A stretch of 64,000 nucleotides of DNA from Micromonospora sp. MP36 (GCF_008119785.1 NZ_VSFA01000001.1:434001-498000); one strand, 5' to 3'; positions 27,104 through 46,180 are shown, numbered from the stretch's first letter. Notes: generated from the letters alone by a model not told the origin. Made by a program: numbers and translations.

Positions 27104-27354
27104 GTAGTTCCACCCAGAGACCGCTGGTCACCGTGCCCTGGCACGGTCGAAGGTCCCGCGATGACGGGCGACCCGCGCAGGGCGGCAAGCGAAAATCGGT
27201 GCTGTGTGTGGTCCGCCGACCGCGCCCGTTGTGCCGGCCCTCGCCCCGTGCGCCCTGCGCCGGGGCTTTTCTCGTTGTCGTGATGCCTCCGCCGCCGTCG
27301 TGAGCGTCCGCTCGTCGCCGGCGTACCAGCTCCGAGCAACGAGAGAGGAGGGAC
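27104..27354 (+). promoter_or_regulatory. L10-type leader of rplJ with attenuator-like hairpin
   Basis: A ~250-base untranslated leader precedes rplJ, as in bacteria where the L10-(L12)n complex binds its own mRNA. Near its end GCCCCG (27243) pairs with CGGGGC (27261), extended by an inner GCGC helix around a bulged T and followed at once by TTTT (27267-27270). This is an intrinsic-terminator shape placed ahead of the gene, so attenuation is plausible. The upstream part contains GACCGCTGGTC and GTGCCCTGGCAC pairs that could form the protein-binding fold. The rest of the 26955-27354 gap holds no gene. Confidence 0.55.
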
Positions 27355-27900
27355 ATGGCGGACAAGCCGATCCGGGCCGACAAGGCCACGGCCGTCGCCG
27401 AGCTGACCGAGAGCTTCCGCAACGCGGGGGCGACCGTGCTGACCGAGTACCGCGGGCTCACGGTTTCCCAGCTCACCCAGCTGCGGCGCTCGCTCGGCAA
27501 GGAGACCAGCTACACGGTCGCGAAGAACACGCTGGCCAAGCGTGCCGCGACCGAGGCGGGCATCTCCGGCCTCGACGAGCTGTTCACCGGTCCTACCGCG
27601 CTGACTTTCGTTTCGGGCGACGTCGTCGAGGCGGCGAAGGGGCTTCGCGACTTCGCGAAGGCCAACCCGAAGCTCGTCATCAAGGGCGGTGTCTTCGAGG
27701 GCAAGGCCATTTCCGCGGCCGAGGTCACGAAGCTCGCCGACCTGGAGTCCCGCGAGGTGCTGCTGGCCAAGCTGGCCGGCGCCATGAAGGGCAACCTGAG
27801 CAAGGCCGCGGCCCTGTTCCAGGCTCCGCTCTCCAAGGCCGCCCGTGCGGCGGCCGCCCTGGCGGACAAGCGCGAGAAGGAGGGCGCCGAGGCGGCCTGA
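27355..27900 (+). CDS. rplJ: 50S ribosomal protein L10
   Basis: 181 residues. L10 anchors the L12 dimers on the ribosomal stalk. N-terminal rRNA-binding region [22 protein letters not shown] with [11 protein letters not shown] is typical; the C-terminal helix that holds L12 is the Ala-rich end. Ribosome binding site GAGAGGAGGGAC before ATG. Upstream hairpins suggest feedback by L10-L12 on its own leader. Confidence 0.97.
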   Translation: MADKPIRADKATAVAELTESFRNAGATVLTEYRGLTVSQLTQLRRSLGKETSYTVAKNTLAKRAATEAGISGLDELFTGPTALTFVSGDVVEAAKGLRDFAKANPKLVIKGGVFEGKAISAAEVTKLADLESREVLLAKLAGAMKGNLSKAAALFQAPLSKAARAAAALADKREKEGAEAA

Positions 27901-27954
27901 GGCCCCGCGGCGCACCCACGTTCTTAGTCAAACCATTAGGAAAGGACGCCAGAC

Positions 27955-28341
27955 ATGGCGAAGCTCAGCACCGAAGAGCTGCTCGACGCGTTCAAGGAGA
28001 TGACGCTGATCGAGCTCTCCGAGTTCGTGAAGCAGTTCGAGGAGACCTTCGAGGTCACCGCCGCCGCTCCGGTCGCCGTCGCCGCGGGCCCGGCTGCCGG
28101 TGGCCCGGCCGCCCCGGCCGAGGAGGAGAAGGACGAGTTCGACGTCATCCTCGACGCCGACGGTGGCAAGAAGATCCAGGTCATCAAGGTCGTGCGTGAG
28201 CTGACCGGCCTGGGCCTGAAGGAGGCCAAGGACCTGGTCGAGGCCGCGCCGAAGCCGGTCCTGGAGAAGGTCAACAAGGAGACCGCCGAGAAGGCCAAGG
28301 CCAAGCTCGAGGGCGAGGGCGCCAAGGTCACCCTCAAGTGA
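27955..28341 (+). CDS. rplL: 50S ribosomal protein L7/L12
   Basis: 128 residues: N-terminal dimerisation helix region, an Ala/Pro/Gly hinge ([16 protein letters not shown]), and the C-terminal factor-binding domain with [19 protein letters not shown]. It recruits translation GTPases. Separated from rplJ by 54 bases, with AGGAAAGGACG before ATG. A hairpin 58 bases after the stop may reduce read-through to rpoB. Confidence 0.98.
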   Translation: MAKLSTEELLDAFKEMTLIELSEFVKQFEETFEVTAAAPVAVAAGPAAGGPAAPAEEEKDEFDVILDADGGKKIQVIKVVRELTGLGLKEAKDLVEAAPKPVLEKVNKETAEKAKAKLEGEGAKVTLK

Positions 28342-28398
28342 CCTTGCGTTGACCTGACGCGCGTCCGGCTCACGTGAGCCGGGGCACACCGCGTCGCG

Positions 28399-28432
28399 GC
28401 GGGCGGTGATCCGGGAACGGATCGCCGCCCGC
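28399..28432 (+). terminator. Hairpin after rplL
   Basis: GCGGGCGGTGATCC pairs with GGATCGCCGCCCGC (14 bp, one G-U) with a GGGAAC loop. In other bacteria rplL-rpoB read-through is partial; this hairpin fits that role. Confidence 0.65.
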
Positions 28433-28755
28433 TGTGGTTGGCGGTACCGGTGGCAGCGGCGTGAGCAGGGCGTACAGGTTCCTCGCACCGGCCTCACAGC
28501 GGCGCCTGTCGGTAGCCCGTCGGTGGGAAAGACACCCCGAGCGGTAACCGGCCCTTGACGCGGCACCCGGCTGCCAGGCACGCTGACACCAGCAAGACCT
28601 TCCGCGCTTGCAACGGCCACCTCTTGGGTATGGCAGCGGCAGCACGATCGCCGTGACACCCGAGCGGCCCGGCAGGAGCGTCGCGTTCCGAGCGGCCCGG
28701 TAGACCTGATTTCGAGGGTCCCGAGGCAAGTTCCGCGACGACCTGCGGGGTGGGC

Positions 28756-28784
28756 TGGACAGCGGTTAGCCTCTCGGCTACACT
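28756..28784 (+). promoter_or_regulatory. Promoter of rpoB-rpoC
   Basis: TGGACA at 28756, a 17-base spacer, TACACT at 28779. The leader to the rpoB TTG is ~120 bases. Between rplL and this promoter (28433-28755) I see no gene. Confidence 0.65.
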
Positions 28785-28911
28785 GCTAGTTTGCGCTGCC
28801 TTCCGACTTGACCCCTGCTCGGAAATGTCCGATTGCGGATATTTCTGGTGGGGTCATTGGAGTGCACGCGTACCAGCCGTTCTGCAGCACCGGTCCTCGG
28901 AAGGACGCATC

Positions 28912-32343
<3,432 letters not shown>

Positions 32344-32424
32344 GGTGAGCGGTCGGGGGCCGGCTCGCCGGCTCCCGACCCCACCCAATAGCTAAGCAGT
32401 ACAGACGACGACATAGGGGACATA

Positions 32425-36312
<3,888 letters not shown>

Positions 36313-36322
36313 GCACCAGCAA

Positions 36323-36358
36323 CGACGAGGCCCCCGGCATCCGCCGGGGGCCTCGTCG
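36323..36358 (+). terminator. Terminator after rpoC
   Basis: CGACGAGGCCCCCGGC pairs perfectly with GCCGGGGGCCTCGTCG around ATCC (16 bp). Confidence 0.9.
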
Positions 36359-36410
36359 CGTCTGCTCCTACCGAGCGCCGGCCGGCGCGTGGCGGGGCAT
36401 GATGGACGGC

Positions 36411-36779
36411 ATGACGACCGCGCCCGGGCAGGTGCCCGTCGCCCAGCAGGGGCCGCGCCATCCCCTCGACCCTGAGCCGGTCCGCTCGACGAAGGCCCGT
36501 GCCGTTTTCGCCCTGGGGCTGATCGGCGGGTTGACCGGGCTGTTCATCGGCGGGGTGGTGCCGTCGACCATCGCCCTGTGGCTCGCCCGGCAGGCCCGGC
36601 GGGAGGCGTACGCCTCGGGCGGGTTCCTCACCGGTGCGGACTGGCTACGGCGCGGGGAGCGGCTGGCCTGGGCGGGTCTGGTGCTGTGTGCGGTCGCGGT
36701 GGTGGCGGCCGTGGTGATCGGGGTGGTCCGGCTCGCCGACGCCCCCTTCGGGCACGACTACCCCCCGAACGTCGACTGA
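36411..36779 (+). CDS. Small DUF4190-like membrane protein
   Basis: 122 residues: a Pro-rich cytoplasmic N-terminus, then two hydrophobic segments (about 31-58 and 87-108) flanking a basic loop WLARQARREAYASGGFLTG, as in DUF4190-type proteins of actinobacteria. Function unknown. The ATG at 36411 is preferred over the one at 36399 because CATGAT lies seven bases before it and there is no ribosome binding site, suggesting a leaderless start. Separated from rpoC by a strong terminator. Confidence 0.65.
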   Translation: MTTAPGQVPVAQQGPRHPLDPEPVRSTKARAVFALGLIGGLTGLFIGGVVPSTIALWLARQARREAYASGGFLTGADWLRRGERLAWAGLVLCAVAVVAAVVIGVVRLADAPFGHDYPPNVD

Positions 36780-36881
36780 CCGGGCGGGGGCCCCGCGCCC
36801 GGACCCGCCGGCGGGAGCCGCGACGGTAGCCTGGCCGGTGTCCGCCGCGTGGCGGGTGAGTCGCGTCGACAGGAGGACCCC

Positions 36882-37775
36882 GTGACGGAACCGGCCCCAT
36901 CGCCGGGGGACGACCCGACCCGGTCCGTCGCCGGGCCGGAGTCCGCCACGCCGGGCCCGGCACCCGCCAGCCCGTGGGCCGCGCCGAGGGTCGGGCCCGA
37001 CGAGGGGCCGAGCGCGTCGCCGGAGCCCGCCAGCCTGGGGTACGCCCCACCGCCGGTCACCCCGCAGTCGTCCCCGCCCGGGTCCTGGCCGCCGGCCGGG
37101 CCGTATCCGCCCCCCGGGCAGCAGCCCACGCCGCCCGGGCTGTACCCGCCCGTCCGGCCGTCGGCCCCGGGTGCCGCACCGGGCCAGCCGCCGGCTCCGC
37201 CCGGCGTTCCGCCCCACCACCGGGGGTATGCCCTGCCGACGGGACCCGGGCCGCAGTGGGGCCCGCCGCCGCGTGTCGACGGATGGACACCGCCCGGGGC
37301 GTACCCGGGAAATGTGCCGGCTGGCGGCGGTGAGTGGGCGGCCCCGGGCAGCGTGCCGCCGCCCCCGCAGGAGGCCCCGCGCCCGCCGAAGCGGGTCGAC
37401 CCGGTCCCCGGCACCCCGTTCGGTGTGGTCCATCTGGACGTGCCCCCGGTGGCCTCGGGGCTCGCCATCGGTTCACTGGTCACCGGGATCGCCTCGATCC
37501 TGGTCTCGCTGCTGGTCTTCTGCTTCGGCATCGCCGGGCCGAACTTCGGCGGAGCCTGGGCGGCCGGGGCGTTCACGGTGCTCGGCGGGCTCGCCGGCGC
37601 TGCCGCCGTCGTGGCCGGGCTGCTGGCCCGCCGGCAGATCGGGCGCCCGGCACCCCCGCCGGCGGTCCGGTTCACCGGGCGCGGACTGGCCCTGGCCGGT
37701 CTGAGCTGCGGGGGAGTGGGGCTGGCGCTCAGCCTGCTCGGGCTCGGAGTGGCGCTGGTGGTGCAACTCACGTGA
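36882..37775 (+). CDS. Proline-rich membrane protein (DUF4190-like C-terminus)
   Basis: 297 residues. The first ~180 are Pro/Gly/Ala-rich with repeated PPG and PPP runs and are probably disordered and cytoplasmic. The last ~110 carry three or four hydrophobic segments, beginning PPVASGLAIGSLVTGIASIL. The tail is Pro-poor. The GTG at 36882 has AGGAGG with good spacing. It follows the other small membrane gene by 102 bases, so a related role is possible. No function can be given. Confidence 0.7.
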   Translation: MTEPAPSPGDDPTRSVAGPESATPGPAPASPWAAPRVGPDEGPSASPEPASLGYAPPPVTPQSSPPGSWPPAGPYPPPGQQPTPPGLYPPVRPSAPGAAPGQPPAPPGVPPHHRGYALPTGPGPQWGPPPRVDGWTPPGAYPGNVPAGGGEWAAPGSVPPPPQEAPRPPKRVDPVPGTPFGVVHLDVPPVASGLAIGSLVTGIASILVSLLVFCFGIAGPNFGGAWAAGAFTVLGGLAGAAAVVAGLLARRQIGRPAPPPAVRFTGRGLALAGLSCGGVGLALSLLGLGVALVVQLT

Positions 37776-37976
37776 GCGGTGTCCGGCGGCCGGTCCGCCG
37801 GGCTGACCAGGGGCGACCACCGCGCGAGGGGGTCCGGCGGTCGGGCGGAACCGGGGCCCCGAGGGTGATCCGTGGGGAAGCCGGTACACTTGTCACCGTA
37901 GGTGCCCGTTGCGGGCGGGCAGGGAAAGACACGATCGGCCGGTGGACCATCAGACGGGTTCGCGGACCGCTCGGTT

Positions 37977-38005
37977 TTGACCTGCGCGGCTGTGGTAGGT
38001 ACCCT
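37977..38005 (+). promoter_or_regulatory. Promoter of the str operon (rpsL-rpsG-fusA-tuf)
   Basis: TTGACC at 37977, a 17-base spacer, TACCCT at 38000. This is the best housekeeping promoter match in the 534-base gap before rpsL. TACACT at 37885 may be a second, weaker -10. The rest of the gap is untranslated leader with the elements listed next. Confidence 0.7.
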
Positions 38006-38014
38006 TTCCCCTTG

Positions 38015-38034
38015 TGCCCGGGCGCGCCCGGGCA
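38015..38034 (+). repeat. 20-bp perfect palindrome at the str transcript start
   Basis: TGCCCGGGCG meets its own complement CGCCCGGGCA with no spacer, nine bases after the -10 box. It could be a DNA operator or a 5' RNA hairpin. Confidence 0.7.
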
Positions 38035-38173
38035 ATGCGTGCGTGCGCTGGACCCGGTCCCCGGTGATCGCGCGGCGGCACGACCAAGTCCAAGATCCGG
38101 CGTTTGGATTCTTCTGCGCCGGTGACAGAAACCCGGTACGACGTGTGAACGGCGCACCGGGGCCGTGATCCGG

Positions 38174-38193
38174 GCGACACGCCCGACCGCGGG
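38174..38193 (+). promoter_or_regulatory. Leader motif shared with rpsJ (copy in rpsL leader)
   Basis: GCGACACGCCCGACCGCGGG, identical to 43001-43020 in the rpsJ leader. It lies in a CGGGCG-ACA-CGCCCG hairpin, 116 bases before the rpsL start. Confidence 0.6.
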
Positions 38194-38309
38194 TGCTGGG
38201 ACCTCCGTCAGGTGGCCCTGGTTGGAATGTAGGAGAGCCGTCCACCAGGTCGGCTAACGAGCAGACAGCGCGGTCGCCTCGCAGCGGCCGAAGGGAGCGG
38301 AGAAACCCG

Positions 38310-38684
38310 GTGCCCACCATTCAGCAGCTGGTCCGAAAGGGCCGCCAGGCCAAGACGACCAAGACCAAGACCCCGGCGCTGAAGGGGTCCCCCCAGCGGC
38401 GCGGCGTGTGCACCCGCGTGTACACCACCACCCCGAAGAAGCCGAACTCGGCGCTGCGCAAGGTCGCTCGTGTCAAGCTCAGCAGCCAGATCGAGGTAAC
38501 CGCGTACATCCCGGGTGTCGGCCACAACCTGCAGGAGCACTCGATCGTGCTCGTCCGCGGTGGCCGGGTGAAGGACCTCCCCGGCGTGCGGTACAAGATC
38601 GTCCGCGGTTCGCTGGACACCCAGGGTGTCCGCAACCGCAAGCAGGCGCGCAGCCGCTACGGCGCGAAGAAGGAGAAGAGCTGA
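38310..38684 (+). CDS. rpsL: 30S ribosomal protein S12
   Basis: 124 residues. S12 lies at the decoding centre. The loop [17 protein letters not shown] and the later [13 protein letters not shown] carry the lysines at the main streptomycin positions (43 and 88 in common numbering), so no known resistance change is seen. GTG start; GGAG lies about ten bases upstream. One base separates it from rpsG. Confidence 0.98.
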   Translation: MPTIQQLVRKGRQAKTTKTKTPALKGSPQRRGVCTRVYTTTPKKPNSALRKVARVKLSSQIEVTAYIPGVGHNLQEHSIVLVRGGRVKDLPGVRYKIVRGSLDTQGVRNRKQARSRYGAKKEKS

Positions 38685-38685
38685 C

Positions 38686-39156
38686 ATGCCGCGTAAGGGA
38701 CCCGCTCCGCGGAAGCCGCTGGTCGCTGACCCGGTGTACAACTCGCCGCTGGTCACCCAGCTGGTGAACAAGATCCTGCTGCGTGGCAAGCGTCAGCTCG
38801 CCGAGCGCATCGTCTACGCCGCCCTCGAGGGCTGCCGGGAGAAGTCCGGCACCGACCCGGTCGTCACCCTGAAGCGGGCGATGGACAACGTCAAGCCGAC
38901 CCTTGAGGTGCGCAGCCGCCGCGTCGGTGGCGCCACCTACCAGGTCCCGGTCGAGGTCCGGCCCGCCCGGGCGACCACCCTGGGCCTGCGCTGGCTGGTC
39001 ACCTACTCCCGCGCCCGGCGCGAGAAGACCATGATCGAGCGGCTGATGAACGAGCTGCTGGACGCGAGCAACGGCCTTGGTGCCGCCGTCAAGCGGCGCG
39101 AGGACACGCACAAGATGGCCGAGTCCAACAAGGCCTTCGCGCACTACCGCTGGTAA
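38686..39156 (+). CDS. rpsG: 30S ribosomal protein S7
   Basis: 156 residues, the standard length. S7 starts assembly of the 30S head and contacts the exit-site t[23 protein letters not shown] at the start and [18 protein letters not shown] near the end are typical. In E. coli S7 represses the str operon; whether that holds here is not visible. It begins one base after the rpsL stop. Confidence 0.98.
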   Translation: MPRKGPAPRKPLVADPVYNSPLVTQLVNKILLRGKRQLAERIVYAALEGCREKSGTDPVVTLKRAMDNVKPTLEVRSRRVGGATYQVPVEVRPARATTLGLRWLVTYSRARREKTMIERLMNELLDASNGLGAAVKRREDTHKMAESNKAFAHYRW

Positions 39157-39231
39157 CACCCTGGTTCCGGCGCTCACGAGGCGCCGGAACCGCCACCAGT
39201 TGTGTCGAGACGACGATAAGTAGGGATTGAA

Positions 39232-41328
<2,097 letters not shown>

Positions 41329-41551
41329 CGCTCACCTGAGCTGATCCGATGAGCCGGGACTGGTCGCGGGAGGGATCTCCCGCCCGCGGCCACCTCGGGC
41401 GAGTTGTGTGAATCCGGGCCTGTAGGCTTCATCGCCGCAGAACCCACAAAGGCTCTCCGGCCGTCAGGTCGGAAAGGCTGTCGACAGAGTCCTAAGCGCC
41501 GACCTGGCGCGCCGGGGCGAACGAACCAAGAAAGTCCACAGGAGGACACCA

Positions 41552-42745
41552 GTGGCGAAGGCGAAGTTCGAGCGGACTAAGCCGCACGTCAACATCGGCA
41601 CCATTGGTCACATCGACCACGGTAAGACGACGCTGACGGCGGCCATCACCAAGGTCCTGCACGACCAGTACCCGGACCTGAACCCGTACACGCCGTTCGA
41701 CGAGATCGACAAGGCGCCGGAGGAGAAGGCCCGCGGCATCACGATCTCGATCGCGCACGTCGAGTACCAGACCGAGGCGCGTCACTACGCGCACGTCGAC
41801 TGCCCCGGTCACGCCGACTACATCAAGAACATGATCACCGGTGCCGCCCAGATGGACGGCGCGATCCTGGTGGTGGCGGCGACCGACGGCCCGATGCCGC
41901 AGACCCGCGAGCACGTGCTGCTGGCCCGTCAGGTCGGCGTGCCGTACATCGTCGTGGCGCTCAACAAGAGCGACATGGTCGACGATGAGGAGCTCCTGGA
42001 GCTCGTCGAGCTCGAGGTCCGCGAGCTGCTCTCCTCGCAGGAGTACCCGGGTGACGACCTGCCGGTCGTCCGGGTCTCGGCGCTGAAGGCCCTCGAGGGC
42101 GACCCGGAGTGGACCGGGAAGCTCATGGACCTGATGAACGCCGTCGACACCGCGATCCCGCAGCCGGAGCGCGAGACCGAGAAGCCGTTCCTCATGCCGA
42201 TCGAGGACGTCTTCACCATCACCGGTCGCGGTACCGTGGTCACCGGCCGCGCCGAGCGCGGCATCCTCAAGCCGAACGAGGAGGTGGAGATCGTCGGTAT
42301 CCGCGAGAAGTCGCAGAAGACGGTCTGCACCGGCATCGAGATGTTCCGCAAGCTGCTCGACGAGGCCCGCGCGGGCGAGAACGTCGGCCTGCTGCTCCGC
42401 GGCATCAAGCGCGAGGACGTCGAGCGCGGCATGGTCGTCATCAAGCCGGGCACCACGACCCCGCACACGGAGTTCGAGGCGACGGTCTACATCCTCTCCA
42501 AGGAGGAGGGTGGCCGCCACACCCCGTTCTTCCAGAACTACCGTCCGCAGTTCTACTTCCGGACCACGGACGTCACCGGTGTCGTCACGCTGCCCGAGGG
42601 CACCGAGATGGTCATGCCGGGCGACAACACCACGATGACCGTGAAGCTGATCCAGCCCATCGCGATGGAGGAGAACCTCAAGTTCGCGATCCGGGAGGGT
42701 GGCCGTACGGTCGGCGCGGGTCGCGTCACCAAGATCATCAAGTGA
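41552..42745 (+). CDS. tuf: Elongation factor Tu
   Basis: 397 residues. P-loop [34 protein letters not shown] and [10 protein letters not shown] are the G-domain motifs. GTG start preceded by ACAGGAGGAC. A 223-base spacer separates it from fusA and holds a weak hairpin (41366-41383), so some independent expression of EF-Tu is likely. Confidence 0.98.
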   Translation: MAKAKFERTKPHVNIGTIGHIDHGKTTLTAAITKVLHDQYPDLNPYTPFDEIDKAPEEKARGITISIAHVEYQTEARHYAHVDCPGHADYIKNMITGAAQMDGAILVVAATDGPMPQTREHVLLARQVGVPYIVVALNKSDMVDDEELLELVELEVRELLSSQEYPGDDLPVVRVSALKALEGDPEWTGKLMDLMNAVDTAIPQPERETEKPFLMPIEDVFTITGRGTVVTGRAERGILKPNEEVEIVGIREKSQKTVCTGIEMFRKLLDEARAGENVGLLLRGIKREDVERGMVVIKPGTTTPHTEFEATVYILSKEEGGRHTPFFQNYRPQFYFRTTDVTGVVTLPEGTEMVMPGDNTTMTVKLIQPIAMEENLKFAIREGGRTVGAGRVTKIIK

Positions 42746-42760
42746 GCTGGGTAACCCCGA

Positions 42761-42790
42761 TTAGCGTCGCCGCCGGTCGTGCGGCATACT
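42761..42790 (+). promoter_or_regulatory. Putative promoter of the S10 operon
   Basis: TTAGCG at 42761, an 18-base spacer, CATACT at 42785. It lies 15 bases after tuf and would give a ~300-base leader. Confidence 0.45.
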
Positions 42791-42867
42791 AGTCAGGTTG
42801 CGTAACGACGGTCAGTCGCCTGCGTCCGGTGTCTGCTGGACCTCCGGGTGACCGACAGTCTCGCGTA

Positions 42868-42900
42868 GGGTGGTTGATCGCCCCTGGCGGTCAACCACCC
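42868..42900 (+). promoter_or_regulatory. Hairpin in the S10 leader
   Basis: GGGTGGTTGA pairs perfectly with TCAACCACCC over a 13-base loop. There is no U-tract. It could be a tuf terminator or part of an L4- or other protein-responsive leader; the sequence alone does not decide. Confidence 0.55.
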
Positions 42901-43000
42901 TCGCGCGGCGTCCAGGTCGCGGTAACGCGATCGGCGCCATGACCCACCGCGTGGTCGGAGAACCGCTTCGGAGTCCCGGGGCGGAGCCCGGCCCACGGGC

Positions 43001-43020
43001 GCGACACGCCCGACCGCGGG
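43001..43020 (+). promoter_or_regulatory. Leader motif shared with rpsL (copy in rpsJ leader)
   Basis: Identical to 38174-38193. Here it overlaps a CGGGCG-CGACA-CGCCCG hairpin, 79 bases before rpsJ. Confidence 0.6.
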
Positions 43021-43099
43021 GGTCGGCGGAAGTGGGCCTGTGCCAGCCGGTGCAGGCGCCCGCAACACAGCGGCATCGAGAGAAGGAACAGAAGCCACC

Positions 43100-43408
43100 A
43101 TGGCGGGACAGAAGATCCGCATCCGGCTCAAGGCCTATGACCACGAGGTCGTCGACTCCTCGGCTCGGAAGATCGTCGAGACGGTGACGCGTACCGGGGC
43201 GCAGGTCGCTGGCCCGGTGCCGCTGCCCACGGAGATCAACCGTTTCTGCGTTATCCGCTCGCCGCACAAGTACAAGGACTCGCGCGAGCACTTCGAGATG
43301 CGCACGCACAAGCGTCTGATCGACATCATCGACCCGACCCCGAAGACGGTCGACTCGCTCATGCGCCTCGACCTGCCGGCTGGCGTCGACATCGAGATCA
43401 AGCTGTAG
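43100..43408 (+). CDS. rpsJ: 30S ribosomal protein S10
   Basis: 102 residues. Also NusE of antitermination complexes. [20 protein letters not shown] and the [20 protein letters not shown] end are standard. First gene of the S10 cluster; AGAAGGAACAG lies upstream of ATG. Eleven bases before rplC. Confidence 0.98.
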
Positions 43409-43419
43409 GGACCGGACAA

Positions 43420-44085
43420 ATGGACAGGCAAGTCAAGGGGATCCTGGGCGCAAAGCTCGGCATGACCCAGGTCTGGGACAACAACCGCGTTGTCCCGGTG
43501 ACCGTGGTTCAGGCCGGCCCGTGCGTCGTGAGCCAGGTTCGTAGCGCCGACAAGGACGGTTACTCCGCGGTCCAGCTGGCGTACGGGGCCATCGACCCGC
43601 GCAAGGTCAAGAAGCCGATCGCCGGGCACTACGCCAAGGCGGACGTCGCGCCGCGCCGGCACATCGTCGAGCTGCGCACCGTCGACGCCGCGGACTACTC
43701 GCTGGGCCAGGAGGTCACGGTCGAGGAGTTCCCGGCCGGCGTCACCATCGACGTCACCGGCAAGACCAAGGGCAAGGGCTACGCCGGCCCGATGAAGCGG
43801 CACGGCTTCCACGGTCTGCGCGCCAGCCACGGTGTCGAGCGCAAGCACCGCTCGCCGGGCTCGATCGGCGCGTGCGCGACCCCGGGTCGCGTCTTCAAGG
43901 GCACCCGGATGGCGGGTCGGATGGGTGGCGTGCGCTACACCGTCCAGAACCTGACCGTCCAGGCGGTCGACACCGAGAACAACCTCCTGCTCGTCCGTGG
44001 TGCCATCCCCGGCCCCAAGGGCGCGCTGGTCCTGGTCCGTACCGCGGCCAAGACCAAGGTGAAGAAGGGCGGTGCGGCCAAGTGA
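43420..44085 (+). CDS. rplC: 50S ribosomal protein L3
   Basis: 221 residues. L3 lies near the peptidyl-transferase centre. [17 protein letters not shown] at the start and the conserved loop [20 protein letters not shown] are present. The stop overlaps rplD by GTGA. Confidence 0.98.
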   Translation: MDRQVKGILGAKLGMTQVWDNNRVVPVTVVQAGPCVVSQVRSADKDGYSAVQLAYGAIDPRKVKKPIAGHYAKADVAPRRHIVELRTVDAADYSLGQEVTVEEFPAGVTIDVTGKTKGKGYAGPMKRHGFHGLRASHGVERKHRSPGSIGACATPGRVFKGTRMAGRMGGVRYTVQNLTVQAVDTENNLLLVRGAIPGPKGALVLVRTAAKTKVKKGGAAK

Positions 44086-44732
44086 CCACCGTTGACGTCC
44101 TCAGCGTCGAAGGCACCAAGAGCGGCTCGGTCGAGCTGCCGGCCGACATCTTCGACGCCCAGGCCAACATCGCGCTGATGCACCAGGTCGTGGTGGCTCA
44201 GCTCGCGGCGGCCCGGCAGGGCACGCACAAGGCCAAGACCCGCGGCGAGGTCTCCGGTGGAGGCAAGAAGCCGTACAAGCAGAAGGGCACCGGTCGTGCC
44301 CGCCAGGGCTCGACCCGCGCGCCGCAGTTCGCCGGCGGTGGCGTGGTCCACGGCCCGGTGCCGCGCGACTACAGCCAGCGCACCCCGAAGAAGATGAAGG
44401 CCGCCGCCCTGCGTGGCGCCCTCTCCGACCGGGCCCGCGCCGGCCAGGTGCACGTCGTCGAGGCGTTCGTCTCGGGCGAGAAGCCGTCGACCAAGGCCGC
44501 GCTGGCCACGCTGGCGAAGCTGACCGACGCCCGGCGCGTCCTGGTCGTGCTGAGCAGCACCGACGAGCTGAACTGGGTGTCGCTGCGCAACGAGCCGCGG
44601 GTGCACCTGATCGAGGCCGGCCAGCTCAACACGTACGACGTGCTGGTCGCCGACGACGTGGTCTTCACCAAGGAGGCCCTGGACGAGTTCCTGGGCGTTC
44701 CCGCCGAGACCACCGAGGAGGGTGGCAAGTGA
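44082..44732 (+). CDS. rplD: 50S ribosomal protein L4
   Basis: 216 residues from a GTG inside the rplC stop. The exit-tunnel loop [20 protein letters not shown] is intact. In E. coli L4 represses the S10 operon; the leader here is different, so that role is not assumed. Overlaps rplW by GTGA. Confidence 0.98.
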   Translation: MTTVDVLSVEGTKSGSVELPADIFDAQANIALMHQVVVAQLAAARQGTHKAKTRGEVSGGGKKPYKQKGTGRARQGSTRAPQFAGGGVVHGPVPRDYSQRTPKKMKAAALRGALSDRARAGQVHVVEAFVSGEKPSTKAALATLAKLTDARRVLVVLSSTDELNWVSLRNEPRVHLIEAGQLNTYDVLVADDVVFTKEALDEFLGVPAETTEEGGK

Positions 44733-45031
44733 GCACGATCGCCGATCCGCGCGACATCATCGTCGCGCCGGTCGTCTCGGAGAAGAGCTACAGCGAGCTG
44801 AACCGCAACTGGTACACCTTCCTGGTGCACCCGGACGCGAACAAGACCGAGATCAAGATCGCGATCCAGCAGATCTTCAACGTCCGCGTCCTGACGGTCA
44901 ACACGCTCAACCGTGAGGGCAAGCGCAAGCGCACCAAGACCGGCTTCGGTCAGCGCAAGGCCACCAAGCGGGCGATCGTGAAGCTGGCTGACGGTGACCG
45001 TATCGAGGCCTTCGGCGGCCCGGTCAGCTGA
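44729..45031 (+). CDS. rplW: 50S ribosomal protein L23
   Basis: 100 residues. L23 sits at the tunnel exit and docks trigger factor and the signal recognition particle. [17 protein letters not shown] and [19 protein letters not shown] are typical. GTG start overlapping rplD; 12 bases before rplB. Confidence 0.98.
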   Translation: MSTIADPRDIIVAPVVSEKSYSELNRNWYTFLVHPDANKTEIKIAIQQIFNVRVLTVNTLNREGKRKRTKTGFGQRKATKRAIVKLADGDRIEAFGGPVS

Positions 45032-45043
45032 GGGGTGTAGACA

Positions 45044-45883
45044 ATGGCTATCCGTAAGTACAAGCCGACGACGCCGGGCCGGCGTGGCTCGAGCGTCGCC
45101 GACTTCGCCGAGATCACCCGGTCGACGCCCGAGAAGTCGCTGCTTGCTCCGCTGCCGAAGAAGGGCGGTCGCAACGCCCACGGCCGGATCACCACGCGGC
45201 ACCACGGTGGCGGCCACAAGCGCCAGTACCGTCTGATCGACTTCAAGCGGGTCGACAAGGACGGCGTGCCGGCGAAGGTCGCCCACATCGAGTACGACCC
45301 GAACCGCACCGCGCGGATCGCGCTGCTGCACTACGCCGACGGCGAGAAGCGCTACATCATCGCGCCGAAGGACCTGAAGCAGGGCGACGCCGTCGAGTCG
45401 GGCCCGAGCGCCGACATCAAGCCGGGCAACAACCTGCCGCTGCGCAACATCCCGGTCGGCACCACGATCCACAACGTGGAGCTGCGCCCGGGCGGTGGCG
45501 CCAAGCTGGCCCGCTCGGCCGGCGTCGGCATCCAGCTGCTCGGCCGTGAGGGCGCGTACGCGACCCTCCGCATGCCGTCCGGTGAGATCCGGCGGGTCGA
45601 CGTGCGCTGCCGCGCCAGCATCGGCGAGATCGGCAACGCCGACCAGTCGAACATCAACTGGGGTAAGGCCGGCCGGATGCGGTGGAAGGGCAAGCGCCCG
45701 ACCGTCCGTGGTGTCGCGATGAACCCGGTCGACCACCCGCACGGTGGTGGTGAGGGTAAGACCTCCGGTGGTCGCCACCCGGTCAACCCGCAGGGTAAGC
45801 CCGAGGGCCGCACCCGTCGTAAGGGCCAGCCGAGCGACCGGCTGATCGTCCGCCGCCGCTACGCCACCCGCAAGCGCGGCTAA
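45044..45883 (+). CDS. rplB: 50S ribosomal protein L2
   Basis: 279 residues. L2 is needed for subunit joining and peptidyl transfer. [17 protein letters not shown] and the C-terminal [20 protein letters not shown] loop with its conserved His are intact. GGGGTG precedes ATG by a few bases. Confidence 0.98.
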   Translation: MAIRKYKPTTPGRRGSSVADFAEITRSTPEKSLLAPLPKKGGRNAHGRITTRHHGGGHKRQYRLIDFKRVDKDGVPAKVAHIEYDPNRTARIALLHYADGEKRYIIAPKDLKQGDAVESGPSADIKPGNNLPLRNIPVGTTIHNVELRPGGGAKLARSAGVGIQLLGREGAYATLRMPSGEIRRVDVRCRASIGEIGNADQSNINWGKAGRMRWKGKRPTVRGVAMNPVDHPHGGGEGKTSGGRHPVNPQGKPEGRTRRKGQPSDRLIVRRRYATRKRG

Positions 45884-45898
45884 CAGGAGAGCTGACAG

Positions 45899-46180
45899 AT
45901 GCCTCGCAGCCTGAAGAAGGGCCCGTTCGTCGACGACCACCTGCTCAAGAAGGTGGAGACGCAGAACGACAAGGGCTCGAAGAACGTCATCAAGACCTGG
46001 TCGCGGCGCTCGACGATCATCCCCGAGATGCTCGGGCACACGATCGCCGTGCACGACGGACGCAAGCACGTCCCCGTGTTCGTGACCGAGGCCATGGTCG
46101 GGCACAAGCTCGGCGAGTTCGCGCTGACCCGCACGTTCAAGGGTCACGAGAAGGACGACCGGAAGAGCCGCCGGCGCTGA
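45899..46180 (+). CDS. rpsS: 30S ribosomal protein S19
   Basis: 93 residues. [19 protein letters not shown] at the start and [20 protein letters not shown] near the end are standard. AGGAGAG precedes ATG; 15 bases after rplB. Confidence 0.98.
   Translation: MPRSLKKGPFVDDHLLKKVETQNDKGSKNVIKTWSRRSTIIPEMLGHTIAVHDGRKHVPVFVTEAMVGHKLGEFALTRTFKGHEKDDRKSRRR

Noticed and set aside
38400..38620. Possible streptomycin-resistance changes in rpsL
   Set aside because: Both key lysines ([10 protein letters not shown] and GRVKDLPG contexts) are unchanged.
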